Shown here: piece after piece, positions 1 through 12,832 of the stretch
How the letters are laid out: the number at the start of each line of letters is the position of its first letter
How positions within the stretch are numbered: position 1 is the first letter of the stretch
DNA from: Pseudorasbora parva
Taxonomy: Eukaryota > Chordata > Actinopteri > Cypriniformes > Gobionidae
Length of the DNA stretch: 64,000 nucleotides
NCBI RefSeq assembly: GCF_024679245.1
Contig: NC_090174.1
Coordinates: 16,104,933-16,168,932, forward strand
Direction of reading: 5' to 3'
The notes under the pieces: generated by a model
Database searches by the model: none
What the model was told of the DNA's origin: nothing
The model's input: only the letters and a program-made list of their open reading frames with translations
Made by a program: the position numbers and the translations under genes

Positions 1-515
1 TCCATAGGATGTAATGCTCGGTTTTTGCCTTATTTGGAAGATTCATTAATATTAATGTTGAGCTCTGCTCTGATTGGCTTATTTCAGCAGCTCACAACAC
101 ACACCATTTCAGTTGTTCAGCAAAGCGGCTGGTGAGTTCTGACAGAACACAGACTGACTGAATGACATTTTAAGCAGAACATCTCAAATGGAGAGTGATA
201 AAATACAGCCTACTTGTTTCTTAGTGTTTTCAGATAATCCGCGTGCGAAAGAATGCTCACGTTCATATGTTTGCCAGATTGCACATGTTTAGGTAAAACA
301 CCGGATATTATACATGCATAGTATGAAAAGAAAAACTCACAGAAAAGCTGTTGGGGGATTTCAATTACTGAAATCTGGCAACCACACGAACGCTCTACTT
401 TCCCAAACCAAAACCAGTGATTTTAGACTCTTCTTTTTTCATCAACGATATTGTATGTTTATATAACGTTAGTCACAATGTAAGCTACGCAGAGACTGTG
501 ATGTATAATAAAATA
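1..515 (-). mobile_element. Truncated TTAA-type DNA transposon fragment
   Basis: Read on the minus strand this matches the right half of the complete element at 39506-40823: both share the Kozak-free blocks around GTTGAGCTCTGCTCTGATTGG, the AAATGGAG segment and GGGGGATTT. No open reading frame and no terminus inside the window. Confidence 0.6.
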
Positions 516-613
516 CAAATACATATAAAATACAAACATATAAAAACATCATACTTAAAAAAAAAAGTATGAATATATAAATATAATATAATATAAATAA
601 ATATATTTTTACT

Positions 614-1900
614 AGGGCTGGGCAAGTTAACGCATTATTATCGCGTTAACGCATTAATTAATTAACGCTTGCAATTATTTTATCGCGCATTAATTTAGTT
701 ATTTATAGGGGTGACCCCTAATAGTCGAAGATTCGATGCATCGATATGCGGGACCGGATTCGACCACCGATCCCACGGTCGAATCTTCGTGGGTGTTATG
801 AAACGAGGATCATACCATTTTGGCAATATGAGGGTGCTCACTGCTCAATATTAATGGGGTGCGTCTCAATCAGCTCCCTAGTTCAGTAGTCAGGGCACTG
901 ATCAGGGAGTCAGCCCATTAACTTATGTCCTGATCCTGATCCCTTTAAAGGCGCTGAGCTCCGCACCGGACGCGGCGCCGCGCCTTTAAAATTCGAAAAC
1001 ACACACCGGCGGTGGCATTCGGCGCCTGTCTGCGGTGATTAAATTTATATTAGCCTATATTTCCCTCAAATCGTGAATGTACTGATTTCACCCTGTGCTA
1101 CAAGATACACTCATCGTGCAGCTCTTCTGTCAGAGGTCGATTCAAAATTGAGCTTGCATGTATTATGTGCGCGTCTGGTGTGAGAGATGCCGCTGAGCTT
1201 CAGTCCGGTGTGCGACCCCCTTTAGGCACAATTGGCTTAAGAACGTGCATGTAAGTGCTCAGTGCTCATTTCCTCTCTAGGCAGGTATTTTTTTAGGGTT
1301 ATTTATCAAAATGTTCTTTTATATATTTGAATGATGTTCTATATTTCGATCGCGGCTTTAACATGTCATGAGAAAACGGTTTACGAATGTTTATCCACCA
1401 CATTACCTTTTATTTAAACCTAAATAAGAAGGCCACTGTCAGTTCGTCTGTCAGTTGGCAGGCAGTTTTGGTCGCTTTATTAAAAGTTGTTGCTGTGTGC
1501 AGTCGTGTGTAAAGGAAAATAAAAATAGTTTTACCTTTCTGCTGACAAGTGTCGTGCCCCTCCCAACCCATTCACACACACAGATGATTCGACTATCAGT
1601 TGACTATAGAGAGATTTGAAAATTCTGATTCGAATGTCTAAATCCTTAGTCGAGGACACCCTAGTTATTTATTATTATATTGAAAGGCCGTTGCTCACTG
1701 CCTCTGAATACACATACAGACAAACCATTGGTCACAGGAGAATACAGTGCTGTCTGTAGCCTAAGCCAAGGGCTTGACATTTTTTGTCTGGGACAAATGG
1801 GACAAATAAAATATAAAAATAACCAGAAACGTGACAATGATTCAGATTTTTTTGTTGTTTTTATTATATTCAATGTAATCAGTGATTGATCTGTATCTCT
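614..1900. mobile_element. Old DNA transposon (AGGGCTGGGCAAGTTAACGC terminus), right end not found
   Basis: The left end begins with a terminal motif typical of an abundant fish hAT-like repeat rich in GTTAACGCATTA. Its body resumes after the inner element (GAAAGGCCGTTGCTCACTGC from about 1681). No matching right end was found, so the end coordinate is approximate. Non-coding. Confidence 0.4.
706..1663. mobile_element. hAT-type non-autonomous element, 8-bp target duplication
   Basis: Ends TAGGGGTG ... ACACCCTA and is flanked on both sides by GTTATTTA (698-705 and 1664-1671). The 958-bp interior has no transposase. It sits inside the older repeat that begins at 614, so it is the younger of the two. 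Confidence 0.7.
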
Positions 1901-2527
1901 GCCTCTGGTATGTTAACAAGTCGCGTTGAGGCTCGCGCTGCCTGTCTCTTTGTGGAGAAATCAAAACAATTGAGCAGCAATATAAACTCACAGAAGAAAC
2001 ATACTGGGGTAAAACGGAAAACTTTTTGTAGTTGTTGATATTTATGATTTATGATATTGTTAATAACACAAGTCGACTCTGCAATCGTGAATTGTGTAGC
2101 ATGAATGGTGTAGGCCTACTAGTTCAATAAACAAGCAGCTTGATTAATATTTAGTTACTAAAATTTTAGTAAATTTATGGTACATGGTGTTTCCTGTTGT
2201 TACTGTACTGGCATCTTGCGTTACCTAGACAATGCTGTCTCTCTAAGAAACTTACAGTTGTAATTGCCACTTTCTTCAGTTTAAGACGCTGAGTGAAGCT
2301 TGCTTGAAATTGGCCGAACAAACAAACAATCTTAAATTAAATTGTTGTGGTAACCCATTATAAACATCAACCATGACTGTTGACATTTTTTATCTGTGGA
2401 CCTCTTTTGTTGATTTAAGTACTCTCCACCTGTGTCAATTATCTGATCATGCTCCTCCCAAACCTTGTTTAATAAAACATCATTCTTTCTTTACTTACTT
2501 TCTTTTTCCTTTCTGCAACGCATATGA

Positions 2528-2632
<105 letters not shown>

Positions 2633-3560
2633 TGTTGAAATGAATGCTGGACGAGCCATTTGCTCGGCACTAAAATAGACTCTTTCAAAATGGACTCTTT
2701 CAAAATTCCCTATGAATTCATTCATTCATTTGAGCTAAATAGACCTGTTTCCCTTATGCAGAGTCACTAGAAAAGAAATACCTATGTTTCTTTATAAATG
2801 GCCAATTTTTAATGACAAAAATGACAACATCTACTCAAACTCATGTGTTGACTTAATTAAAAATAAAAAAACAATTATCAACTTTTAATATTGTTTAATT
2901 TAGCAGAATACAGTAGCACCATTGTCTACTTACCAGAAGTAAGTGTTTATGTGTACATTTGTGTATATCCAAATAAGAAGCTAACTGTGCTTTGTTAGTC
3001 CATTTGATCCGTTAGACTGTTTTAGCCAGATTATAAGGCCAAACATCAAACACTCTGCACCAAACAATGCTCTTTAACAGCCTGCTAACCCATAGACAGA
3101 ACCTACACACTACGGCCAAAAAATGCTTTTTTTTAATGAGATTTCGAGCTGCTATTCATGACAATACACCATTGGAACATCAAGGGGCACTATATGCAGA
3201 CAGTAACATAATTATTTTGGTTTCCCAGCACAGATAACAATTCTTCACCAAACTTTTTCTTGAATCCATGTTACGGGTCAAACCTCACTTAGCCTAATTC
3301 TCCCACTTCATCTTCTCCTGTCTCTCTCTCTCCCCAAGTTGCTCATTTAGAACCATGCTCTCAATCTCCACGTTAAGATCTCCCTCCTCTGAACCTCTTA
3401 AGAGACATATGCTAAATCCGGTCTTACCTGCTTGAACCTGCCAGAGGTATTCACTGGGTTAAACTGATAACTTGAAAATTGGCTTGACCTAACCCACAGG
3501 ACATTGCACCTTGCTTCACTACAATGTTCAGGAATGGTTTGAGGATCTCCAAATTTTGCG

Positions 3561-4208
3561 TAAAGGGTTAGTTCACCCAAAAAGGACATTTATGTCATTA
3601 ATGACTCACCCTAATGTCGTTCCACACCCATAAGACCTCCGCTCATCTTCAGAACACAGTTTATGTCCATGTCCAGAAAGGTAATAAAAACATCATCAAA
3701 GTAGTCCATATGTGACATCAGTTAGTTAATTAGAATCTCTTGAAGCATCGAAAATACATTTTGGTCCTAAAATAACTAAAACACTGACTTTATTCAGCAT
3801 TGTCTTCTCTACCGGGTTTGTTTTCAATCCTCAAATAAAGATTTGAACGGTTATGAATCAGCGTATTGGTTCATGATTCGGATTGCCAATGTCACGTGGT
3901 TTCAGTAGTTTGGCAGTTTGACACACGTGATCCGAATCATGAATCAGTACACTGATTCATAACCATTTGAATCTTTATTTGAGGATTGAAAACAAACCTG
4001 GAAGAAAAGACAATGCTGAATAAAGTCGTAGTCGTACCTTTCTGGACATGGACAGTATAGTGTGCATACACTTGCTTAGACTTTCGGACTAAATATAAAA
4101 TATCTTAAACTGTGTTCCGAAGATGAACGGAGGTCTTACAGGTGTGGAACGATATTAGGGTGAGTCATTAATGACATAAATTTCATTTTTGTGTGAACTT
4201 ACCCTTTA
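3561..4208. mobile_element. Palindromic MITE (AAAGGGTTAGTTCACCC ends)
   Basis: Left end AAAGGGTTAGTTCACCC and right end its imperfect inverse; the two arms (about 3562-3700 and 4060-4207) and an inner pair around 3850/3980 are inverted copies, so nearly the whole 0.65 kb folds back. Non-coding. This terminal motif marks a very common cyprinid repeat. Confidence 0.7.
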
Positions 4209-4783
4209 AAGACACGAAGTAACTGCTGCTAATGTATTGGTGCCTGATTGTATAATTTGTTGACAATTAGCCTGCATATTTCATTTTTCAACAAAATCAT
4301 TAATAGGCATAGGCATTTAAATCAAAATGTTTTTAGACTACAGTCCAAGCATTTAACTGGTATATGCAGCTGGCATGTGACAGTTTTGGGTCTGAATCTC
4401 TGTTTTTTGTTTTTTGACAGCGAGATCAAGACAAATAAGAGGGGTTGAAGTTTATCGCATAGTTGGAATACATTAGCTTATACATCTTACTAAATTATGT
4501 TTTTATGTTTTTTGTTTTGTTTAGTTTTTTGGATGGATTAATGTTTTAATTTCACACTATCATCCCCCATTTCTGGAATGTCAGTTTTATTTATTGTTTA
4601 CTTTGTGTTCTGGGGCATGCATTTAATAAAACAATTCACTTTGAGAAGATTTGTATAGAGAAAAGACTTAAAGACAAAAACGCATGTGTTCTTATAGTTT
4701 TACTAAAACCAACTTCATGAAGTTAATCCAGGAATGCTTGTTAAGTGTATTCAAATTTTTACTTAAATGTCAGACACTTCACA

Positions 4784-4999
4784 CACTGTAAAAAGTGATC
4801 AGTTGACTTAACTTAAAAAAGTGGGGAAACCCATTGCCTTAAAATTGTTAAGTAATAAACTTTATGTGTAATTAAAAAAAATGTGTTATGTGATCTTGAC
4901 AATTCCATATAACTTTATTTCTTTCAAATATGCTTGGAGTTTATTTACTTAATAATTAGAAGGCAATGGGTTTAAGTTTTCTAAGTCAACTGATCAGTG
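4784..4999. mobile_element. Short CACTG-ended MITE
   Basis: Begins CACTGTAAAAAGTGATCAGT and ends ACTGATCAGTG; about 60-base arms with GGCAATGGGTTT pairing. 216 bp, non-coding. Flanking dinucleotides (CA/TA) do not match, so a target duplication is not clear. Confidence 0.55.
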
Positions 5000-5725
5000 T
5001 ATCTGGTCCTAATCCATAAAACAGTAAATTATAATTGTATAGTACATAAATTAACAAAATTCTATGCATACTTTGTATTTTTCTGCACAATTTGAAGCAT
5101 ATACATTAAGACGCATGCATTAAGATCAACAGTTTTGATTCTAAAGGCTGATTTCTGACAGAGAGCATGACAAACACAAGATAGAGTGACAACAGTTAAT
5201 GCATCCTGAGCAGGAGCTTGTTGCTCGTGCAGTGCCCTTTTGATAACTGATCTGACCCACAGCAGACTTATGCTAATAGACTGTGACAAGTTTCTTTCCA
5301 TTCTAATCCACGGACCATAATCCACACAGGCTAATGAACTATCAGTTTGGATTTCAGATGGAGTTTAAGCACCTCCTCACTCTTCTTACTTATTTTCTAT
5401 CAGAATGAGAGTGAAACTGGGGAGGGAGAGAAAGAATGAGGCAAGCCACTAAATGACGTTATCTGGAGGCAGGTTTACCAGTGGGCAAACTGAGTTTTAC
5501 AATGCTTGCTGAAGGAGAGAGGGTTTTATCTGGTCTGTGGAGTTCTGAGACAAAGGGCTGCATTTGGATTTGATTCAGGAAGCTTTTACACCGCAATTGG
5601 CTTTCTTTGTCACAGGGATTCTACAAAAGGGAGAGTTACAAAAATAAAGGTAAGGACATTAAAGACTAATTATTTTTTAGTATAATGCAGGCGTGGCTTA
5701 GCTTTGGATTTAAGGTGACAGTTCA

Positions 5726-5758
<33 letters not shown>

Positions 5759-6369
5759 GAAGAGTGTCAGTATATCCTCTACCTTTTGTATTAATAAAAG
5801 TATGAATATACTCCCATACCAGAAGGTTCTCCCATACCAGAAGGTGGCAGAAGTCTGTATTTGGGATTCAAAAAGGGAAACGGGAAGAACTAGAACTGTG
5901 GATTAGAGATGCATTGATCAGCTCTGAAAGTCACCCGAATCTGCTGTTCAAAATAAATTATCCACCTGCCACCGAGCCTATGAGTTTCTTTGGGTGCACC
6001 TCAATCAGTGCCTAGCTCATAAATTAGTATCCAGATATCAAGTATCCAGGGATTGATAAGGATGTTGATTCACTACACATTGGGACAGTAGGTGCTATAA
6101 TTACAGTAACAATTCTAAACTGTAAAAAGCCTTTGCATGCTTGTAGAACTTTTAATTCTACTATGGCCGAGCTATGGCCGCTGCACCACTTGACCACTGC
6201 AGATTTAAAGTGTGTTTGTCTTGAAGCGGCGCAGTGCCGACCAATCTTTGTATGACATCAAAATACTGTAAAAGCTATTTGCAAGGATACAGAGCTTTAT
6301 TTACGATAATTACAACATGACATAAACGCAACATGAGATAACTCAATTTTCGCATAGAAGGAGAAGAGA
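5000..6369. other. No gene seen; poly-T tract and repeat debris
   Basis: Contains a 29-base T run at about 5729-5757 and AT-rich unique-looking sequence. No splice-linked coding segment or RNA gene was found. Confidence 0.5.
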
Positions 6370-8006
6370 AGGCAAAATTCAAGTTTATTTATAAAGCACT
6401 TTTTAAAAACACCAAGTGTTTATCAAAGTGCTGTATACACACATAAATTAAACATCAATAATACAAACAATCAATACCAAAAGAGAGGGGAAAAACACAG
6501 AAGAACATGATTAACTTAAGCAGCTCTCAGATAGTGTCAAATGCCAGACTATAAAAATATGGTTTTAGGCTGGATTTAAAAACAGCTTAAGTGTTTAAGC
6601 ATGTCTAACATAAAGGGGCAAACTATTCCAGAGTTTCGGGGCTGCCACAGCAAATGCTTGTCACCCCTGCTCTTCAATTGGAACAACTAAGAATGGTTGG
6701 CAGACCTTAGAGCCCTTAAAGGAGTATAAGGCTTAATAAGCTCTGAAAGATATCTGAGTGCTAAACCATTAAGATATTTAAAACCAAACACCAAAATATT
6801 AAAATGAATCCTGAACTGCAACGGTAACCAGTGAAGAGAAGCAAGAATAGGGGTAGTAACATGTTCCCGCTTTCGTTTTCCCGCCAACAAGCGAGCTGCC
6901 GCATTCTGAACCATCTGCGGTCGGGAGAGAGAGGTCTGACTAATGCCAATATGGCCATTACAATAATCCAGACAAGTTGAAATAAAAATATGCATAAGTC
7001 TTTGAAAGTCTTTATAAGACAGAAATTATTTCACCATCGTAAATTGTCTCATTTGGACATTTAACTACCAAGTTAATCTGTTTGTCCAGTTTAAAATCAC
7101 TGTTCATAATAACATCTACATTTTTTTACATAGCAAGTGGACTTAGTTCACCAAGGTCAACATATGTGCCTCCTAGCTTAAACAGCATAACTTCTGTTTT
7201 TTGTTCATTAAAACTAAAAAAAATGTGTTGCCATCCAGGCCTTAATTTCCTCCAGACATTGCAATAGGATTGTTAAAAAGCAAGTATCTTGACGTTTCAG
7301 CAGCAGATACATTTGCCCATCGTCTGCATAACAATAAAAGGAGATACCATATTTTCTCAGAATGTGGCCCTAGGACAGCATATACAGGAAGAACAAAATA
7401 GGCCCCAAAATAGAGCCCTGAGGAACCCCACACTTGGAAGAAGTTGTTGAAGAGGCACATTTTCTGAGGCGAACTTAAAAAGTTCTTTCAGACAGGTAAG
7501 ATCTAAACCATCCCAACGCAGTATCCTTAATCCCAACACATTGTTCTAGGTGTGTAACTAAGATCTCATGGTCTACCGTGTCAAATGCAGCTGAAAAATC
7601 TAATGTCATTAAAATTGCACAGTCCCCTATATTAGTAGCTAGTAACAAATCATTAAAAACATTCAACAATGCAGTTTATGTGCTATGTAGGGATTTAAAA
7701 CAAAAACTTCATGAACTTCATGAATACCAAGTAGATCTAGAAATTGATTCAACTGTCCATATATGACCTTCTTAATAGTTTAGAAAGAAATGTTTTGAGA
7801 TCTAAAAATAAGTTTCTTGATAACTGGTTCCACAACTCCATGTTTAAAAGACTTGGGTACAAATCCAGTCCAAGCTACTGAGTCCAGAATTTTGGGACCA
7901 ATAGCTTCAAAAGAGTCTTTTAGAAAACATGGAGGAACAATATCCATGCCACCTGAGTGTAATTTTATTTCAGCAATAATCTTGTTCAATGAGGCAAGAC
8001 ACACTG
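6370..8006 (-). pseudogene. L2-like LINE, fragment A (3' part with reverse transcriptase)
   Basis: Minus-strand remnants in RT order: DIVPPCFLKDSF and FKHGVVEPVIKK (about 7960-7815), LDFSAAFDTVDHEIL (about 7610-7560), a YADD active site (about 7325), then QNAAARLLAGKRKREH and LASLHWLP (about 6915-6820). Frames change several times, so it is dead. The 3' end is near 6370. At 8006 the coding sequence is cut by the CACTR-type element and continues at 15437. Confidence 0.85.
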
Positions 8007-8018
8007 CACTGTAAAAAA

Positions 8019-8545
8019 AATACCCGTAAAAAAACGGAAATATTCCGGCAGCTGGGGCGCCAGAAAAAAACTGTAATATAACAGAAAATAACCAACACGT
8101 AAAAAAACGGAAATATTCCGGCAGCTGGGGCGCCAGAAAAAAACTGTAAAATAACAGAAAATAACCAACACGTAAAAAAACGGAAATATTCCGGCAGCTG
8201 GGGCGCCAGAAAAAAACTGTAATATAACAGGAAATAACCAACATGTAAAAAAACGGAAATATTCCGGCAGCTGGGGCGCCAGAAAAAAACTGTAATATAA
8301 CAGGAAATAACCAACACGTAAAAAAACGGAAATATTCCGGCAGCTGGGGCGCCAGAAAAAAACTGTAAAATAACAGAAAATAACCAACATGTAAAAAAAC
8401 GGAAATATTCCGGCAGCTGGGGCGCCAGAAAAAAACTGTAATATAACAGGAAATAACCAACATGTAAAAAAACGGAAATATTCCGGCAGCTGGGGCGCCA
8501 GAAAAAAACTGTAAAATAACAGAAAATAACCAACACGTAAAATTA
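8019..8545. repeat. 73-bp tandem repeat, seven copies
   Basis: The motif TATTCCGGCAGCTGGGGCGC recurs at 8041, 8114, 8187, 8260, 8333, 8406 and 8479, exactly 73 bases apart. Copies differ by single transitions (CACGT/CATGT, AATATAACAG/AAAATAACAG). Subterminal in the CACTR-type element. The minus strand is open in all three frames, a by-product of a stop-free unit whose length is not a multiple of three. Confidence 0.95.
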
Positions 8546-9326
8546 CAGTAATTTTCCATAGTTCAAAATACAGGTTTTATCTGTCATTTATATGAGTTTC
8601 TATATTTAAACAAGAAAATTATGTAAAAAAATAAGGATTACAAATTGTGGAAAATTATGTAAAAACTATGAAATTACCAATTAGATTGAACATTGCTACA
8701 ACTCAAATAACCACCCTAGAGTGCAAAATATTGTTTTTGTAGTTTTTATTTAAAAAATTGAACTTTAAAGTTGTTTTAAAATAGTAATGTGATCACAATA
8801 TAGTTTGTTCATAATGACCACAATATACCTATATAAAAAGTTATATCATAACTGCAAAAATATAAAAAAAACAAAGCAGCATACCAATAATAAAATTAGT
8901 TCATGACTTCAACACTTTAACAATATAACAATTAGTTCATAAATACAACAATACAATTTTTTTTATAATAACTGCAACAATGTAAGATATTGTACAATAG
9001 CAATTTGTTATACACATATATGGCGAAAAAGTGGATTTGTCTCATCAACAGATGAGTCATGAAAATAAAATAATTAAATCACGAAAACAAAGTCTGTAAC
9101 ACTCAAGAATTTCTCTATGGTAATAAAGAGAGATTTGACACGCTTACGAAAGTTTTTACTCCATCCATCCATAATCCACAATTTTGCTCATCAACGAAAG
9201 AACCTTTAGACTGACTGCCAGTTCCTTTCTTGACGTGTTCTTCTATCTCGACTTTTGATCCCGTCTCGGGGTTTATCTTGAAAAGGCATCTGTGAGAGAG
9301 AAAAGAAACCTCAGTAATAAATCATT
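8546..9326. other. AT-rich interior of the large element; possible last exon on minus strand
   Basis: Mostly AT-rich non-coding sequence. On the minus strand, CTCTCTCACAG (ending at 9290) is a strong splice acceptor and is followed by a segment open for about 57 codons in one frame and closing after five codons in the frame that fits the upstream candidate exons. Confidence 0.3.
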
Positions 9327-9903
9327 GAGTGTATGTGAGGATGCGCGTGAGTGTATGTGAGGATGCGCGAGTCTAAGTGAGGATGCGCATGTGAGTGTAT
9401 GTGAGGAAGCGCGTGAGTGTATGTGAGGATGCGGGTGAGTGTATGTGAGGATGCGCGTGAGTGTAAGTGAGGATGCGCGTGAGTGTAAGTGAGGATGCGC
9501 GTGAGTGTAAGTGAGGATGCGCATGTGAGTGTATGTGAGGAAGCGCGTGAGTGTATGTGAGGATGCGCGTGAGTGTATGTGAGGATGCGGGTGAGTGTAT
9601 GTGAGGATGCGCGTGAGTGTAAGTGAGGATGCGCGTGAGAGTAAGTGAGGATGCGCGTGAGTGTAAGTGAGGATGCGCGTGAGTGTAAGTGAGGATGCGC
9701 GTGAGTGTAAGTGAGGATGCGCGAGTCTAAGTGAGGATGCGCATGTGAGTGTATGTGAGGATGCGCGAGTCTAAGTGAGGATGCGCATGTGAGTGTATGT
9801 GAGGATGCGCGAGTCTAAGTGAGGATGCGCATGTGAGTGTATGTGAGGATGCGCGAGTCTAAGTGAGGATGCGCGTGAGTGTATGTGAGGATGCGCGTGA
9901 GTC
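9327..9903. repeat. Minisatellite (GTGAGTGTATGTGAGGATGCGC unit), left block
   Basis: Imperfect 20-26 bp units built on GAGTGTATGTGAGGATGCGC. Variants with TCTAAGTGAGG and TGTAAGTGAGG are common here. Separated from the right block only by the MITE at 9907-10577, so the two were one array. Confidence 0.95.
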
Positions 9904-9906
9904 TAA

Positions 9907-10577
9907 TGCTGTGTTCACACCGCACGCGAATGACGCAATTCGCACGAGTGATTTCCATGTTGTCAATGCAGCGACGCGAATAGGCATTCTGCGGCGCGAA
10001 TGACGCGGCAATGATCACACGAATTGAGCGTTTTGAACGCGTGATTCGCGCGAATCGCTCAAGTTGAAAAGTCTGAACTTTGGCAGATATTTGCGCCGCG
10101 TTAACCAATGAGGAGCCTGCTTACTGCTGTCACGTGGTGAAGTGACGAATGGGAAACCCATAGGGGAAACCCTGAGGCCAGAGTAATTTAAAAATACTAC
10201 TGTATTGTGTCACAAAATGTAGTTTTAATAGTTTTTCAGGCGAGAATGTAGTTGTTTAAAGCTCAAATATGTGATTTATTTATTAAGAGAGCTCCTATTT
10301 GAAAATTTGATCTGGTGTTTTCGGAGGTGTGAGACCCAGGCGATCACCGGAGCTCAGCGCTCATCAACCTCGGTGAGAGCAGCCTTAACTCGGCTAGTCC
10401 TTCTGCCGACTGCCGCTGCCTGGCAGAACCCCCTCCCATGACACGAATTCGCGTCTGTTGTGTAGTGAATGTCACACGTGAATGAAGCGAATTTCACGCG
10501 CGAATGGATTTAAATTGTTCACACGTCCATCTTCGCGCGAATAGCGCAATATATTCGCGTGCAGTGTGAACGCAGCA
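9907..10577. mobile_element. PIF/Harbinger-like MITE inside the minisatellite
   Basis: Ends TGCTGTGTTCACACCGCACG and its inverse CGTGCAGTGTGAACGCAGCA, flanked by TAA on both sides (9904-9906, 10578-10580). A 3-bp TWA duplication is the Harbinger signature. The pre-insertion site was the array variant GTCTAAGTGAGG. 671 bp, no transposase. Confidence 0.75.
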
Positions 10578-10580
10578 TAA

Positions 10581-12832
10581 GTGAGGATGCGCGTGAGTGT
10601 AAGTGAGGATGCGAGTGAGTGTAAGTGAGGATGCACTTGAGTAAGTGAGGATGCGTATGAGTGTAAGTGAGGATGCACGTAAGTGTAAGTGAGGATGCGC
10701 GTGAGTGTATGTGAGGATGCGAGCGTGAGTGTATGCGCGTGAGTGTAAGTGAGGATGCATGTGAGTCTAAGTGAGGATGCGCGCGTGAGTGAATGTGAGG
10801 ATGCGCGCGTGAGTTTATGTGAGGATGCGCGTCAGTGTATGTGAGGATGCGCGCGTGAGTGTATGTGAGGATGCGCGCGTGAGTGTATGTGAGGATGCGC
10901 GCGTGAGTGTATGTGAGGATGCATGTGAGTCTAAGTGAGGATGCGCGTGTGAGTGTGTATGTGAGGATGCGCGTGAGTGTGTATGTGAGGATGCGCGTGT
11001 GAGTGTGTATGTGAGGATGCGCGTGTGAGTGTGTATGTGAGGATGCGCGTGTGAGTGTGTATGTGAGGATGCGCGTGAGAGTGTATGTGAGGATGCGCGT
11101 GAGAGTGTATGTGAGGATGCGCGCGTGAGTGTATGTGAGGATGCGCGCGTGAGTGTATGTGAGGATGCGCGCGTGAGTGTATGTGAGGATGCGCGCGTGA
11201 GTGTATGCGCGAGTGTAAGTGAGGATGCGCGCGTGAGTGTATGTGAGGATGCGCGCGTGAGTGTATGCGCGTGAGTGTAAGTGAGGATGCGCGTGTGAGT
11301 GTGTATGTGAGGATGCGCGCGTGAGTGTATGTGAGGATGCACGTGTGAGTGTGTATGTGAGGATGCGCGTGTGAGTGTGTATGTGAGGATGCGCGTGTGA
11401 GTGTGTATGTGAGGATGCGCGTGTGAGTGTGTATGTGAGGATGCATGTGAGTGTGTATGTGAGGATGCGCGTGAGAGTGTATGTGAGGATGCGCGTGAGA
11501 GTGTATGTGAGGATGCGCGTGAGAGTGTATGTGAGGATGCGCGTGAGAGTGTATGTGAGGATGCGCGTGAGAGTGTATGTGAGGATGCGCGTGAGAGTGT
11601 ATGTGAGGATGCGCGCGTGAGTGTATGCGCGAGTGTAAGTGAGGATGCGCGCGTGAGTGTATGTGAGGATGCGCGCGTGAGTGTAAGTGAGGATGCGCGT
11701 GTGAGTGTGTATGTGAGGATGCGCGCGTGAGTGTATGTGAGGATGCGCGCGTGAGTGTATGCGCGTGAGTGTTAGTGAGGATGCGCGTGTGAGTGTGTAT
11801 GTGAGGATGCGCGTGTGAGTGTGTATGTGAGGATGCGCGTGTGAGTGTGTATGTGAGGATGCGCGTGTGAGTGTGTATGTGAGGATGCGCGTGTGAGTGT
11901 GTATGTGAGGATGCGCGTGTGAGTGTGTATGTGAGGATGCGCGTGTGAGTGTATGTGAGGATGCGTGTGAGAGTGTATGTGAGGATGCGCGTGAGAGTGT
12001 ATGTGAGGATGCGCGTGAGAGTATGTGAGGATGCGCGTGAGAGTGTATGTGAGGATGCGCGCGTGAGTGTATGTGAGGATGCGCGCGTGAGTGTATGTGA
12101 GGATGCGCGCGTGAGTGTATATGGTGAGTGTAAGTGAGGATGCACGTGAGTCTAAGTGAGGATGCGCGCGTGAGTGTATGTGAGGATGCGCGCGTGAGTT
12201 TATGTGAGGATGCGCGTGTGAGTGTGTATGTGAGGATGCGCGTGAGTGTATGTGAGGATGCGCGTGAGAGTTTATGTGAGGATGCGCGTGAGTGTATGTG
12301 AGGATGCGCGTGAGAGTGTATGTGAGGATGCGCGTGAGAGTGTATGTGAGGATGCGCGTAAGAGTGTATGTGAGGATGCGCGTGTGAGTGTGTATGTGAG
12401 GATGCGCGTGTGAGTGTGTATGTGAGGATGCGCGTGTGAGTGTATGTGAGGATGCGCGTGAGTGTATGTGAGGGTTCACGTGTGAGTGTATGTGAGGATG
12501 CGCGTGTGAGTGTATGTGAGGATGCGCGTGAGTGTGTATGTGAGGATGCGCGTGAGTGTGTATGTGAGGATGCGCGTGAGAGTGTATGTGAGGATGCGCG
12601 TGTGAGTGTATGTGAGGATGCGCGTGTGAGTGTATATGAGGATGCGCGTGTGAGTGTGTATGAGAGGATGCGCGCGTGAGTGTATGTGAGGATGCGCGTG
12701 AGTGTATGTGAGGATGCGCGCGTGAGTGTATGTGAGGGTGCGCGTGTGAGTGTATGTGAGGATACACGTGCGAGTGTTTTTCAGGATGCGCGTGTTTGTG
12801 AGGATGCGCGTGTGAGTGTAAGTGAGGATGCG
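10581..12832. repeat. Minisatellite, right block (2.25 kb)
   Basis: About one hundred units of the same 20-26 bp motif. Local runs of one variant (GTGTGAGTGTGTATGTGAGGATGCGC; GTGAGAGTGTATGTGAGG) show recent block amplification. The long frames through it (His-Pro-His-Ile-His-Ser type on the minus strand, Val-Arg-Met-Arg on the plus strand) follow from the unit lacking stop codons and have no other sign of coding. Confidence 0.95.

Noticed and set aside
7780..8559. A 259-codon minus-strand frame with hydrophobic repeats that looks like a membrane protein
   Set aside because: It is the 73-bp tandem array read through plus the tail of a dead LINE; all three frames are equally open.
9907..10577. 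CpG-rich GCGAATT motifs as a CpG-island promoter
   Set aside because: The segment is a complete MITE with matching inverted ends and a TAA duplication; the motifs belong to the transposon family.
10815..12767. Long minus-strand frames of up to about 400 codons rich in His, Thr, Ser and Arg, and plus-strand Val-Arg frames
   Set aside because: They lie wholly in the minisatellite, several frames are open at once, and no start context, splice signal or non-repeat coding sequence is attached.
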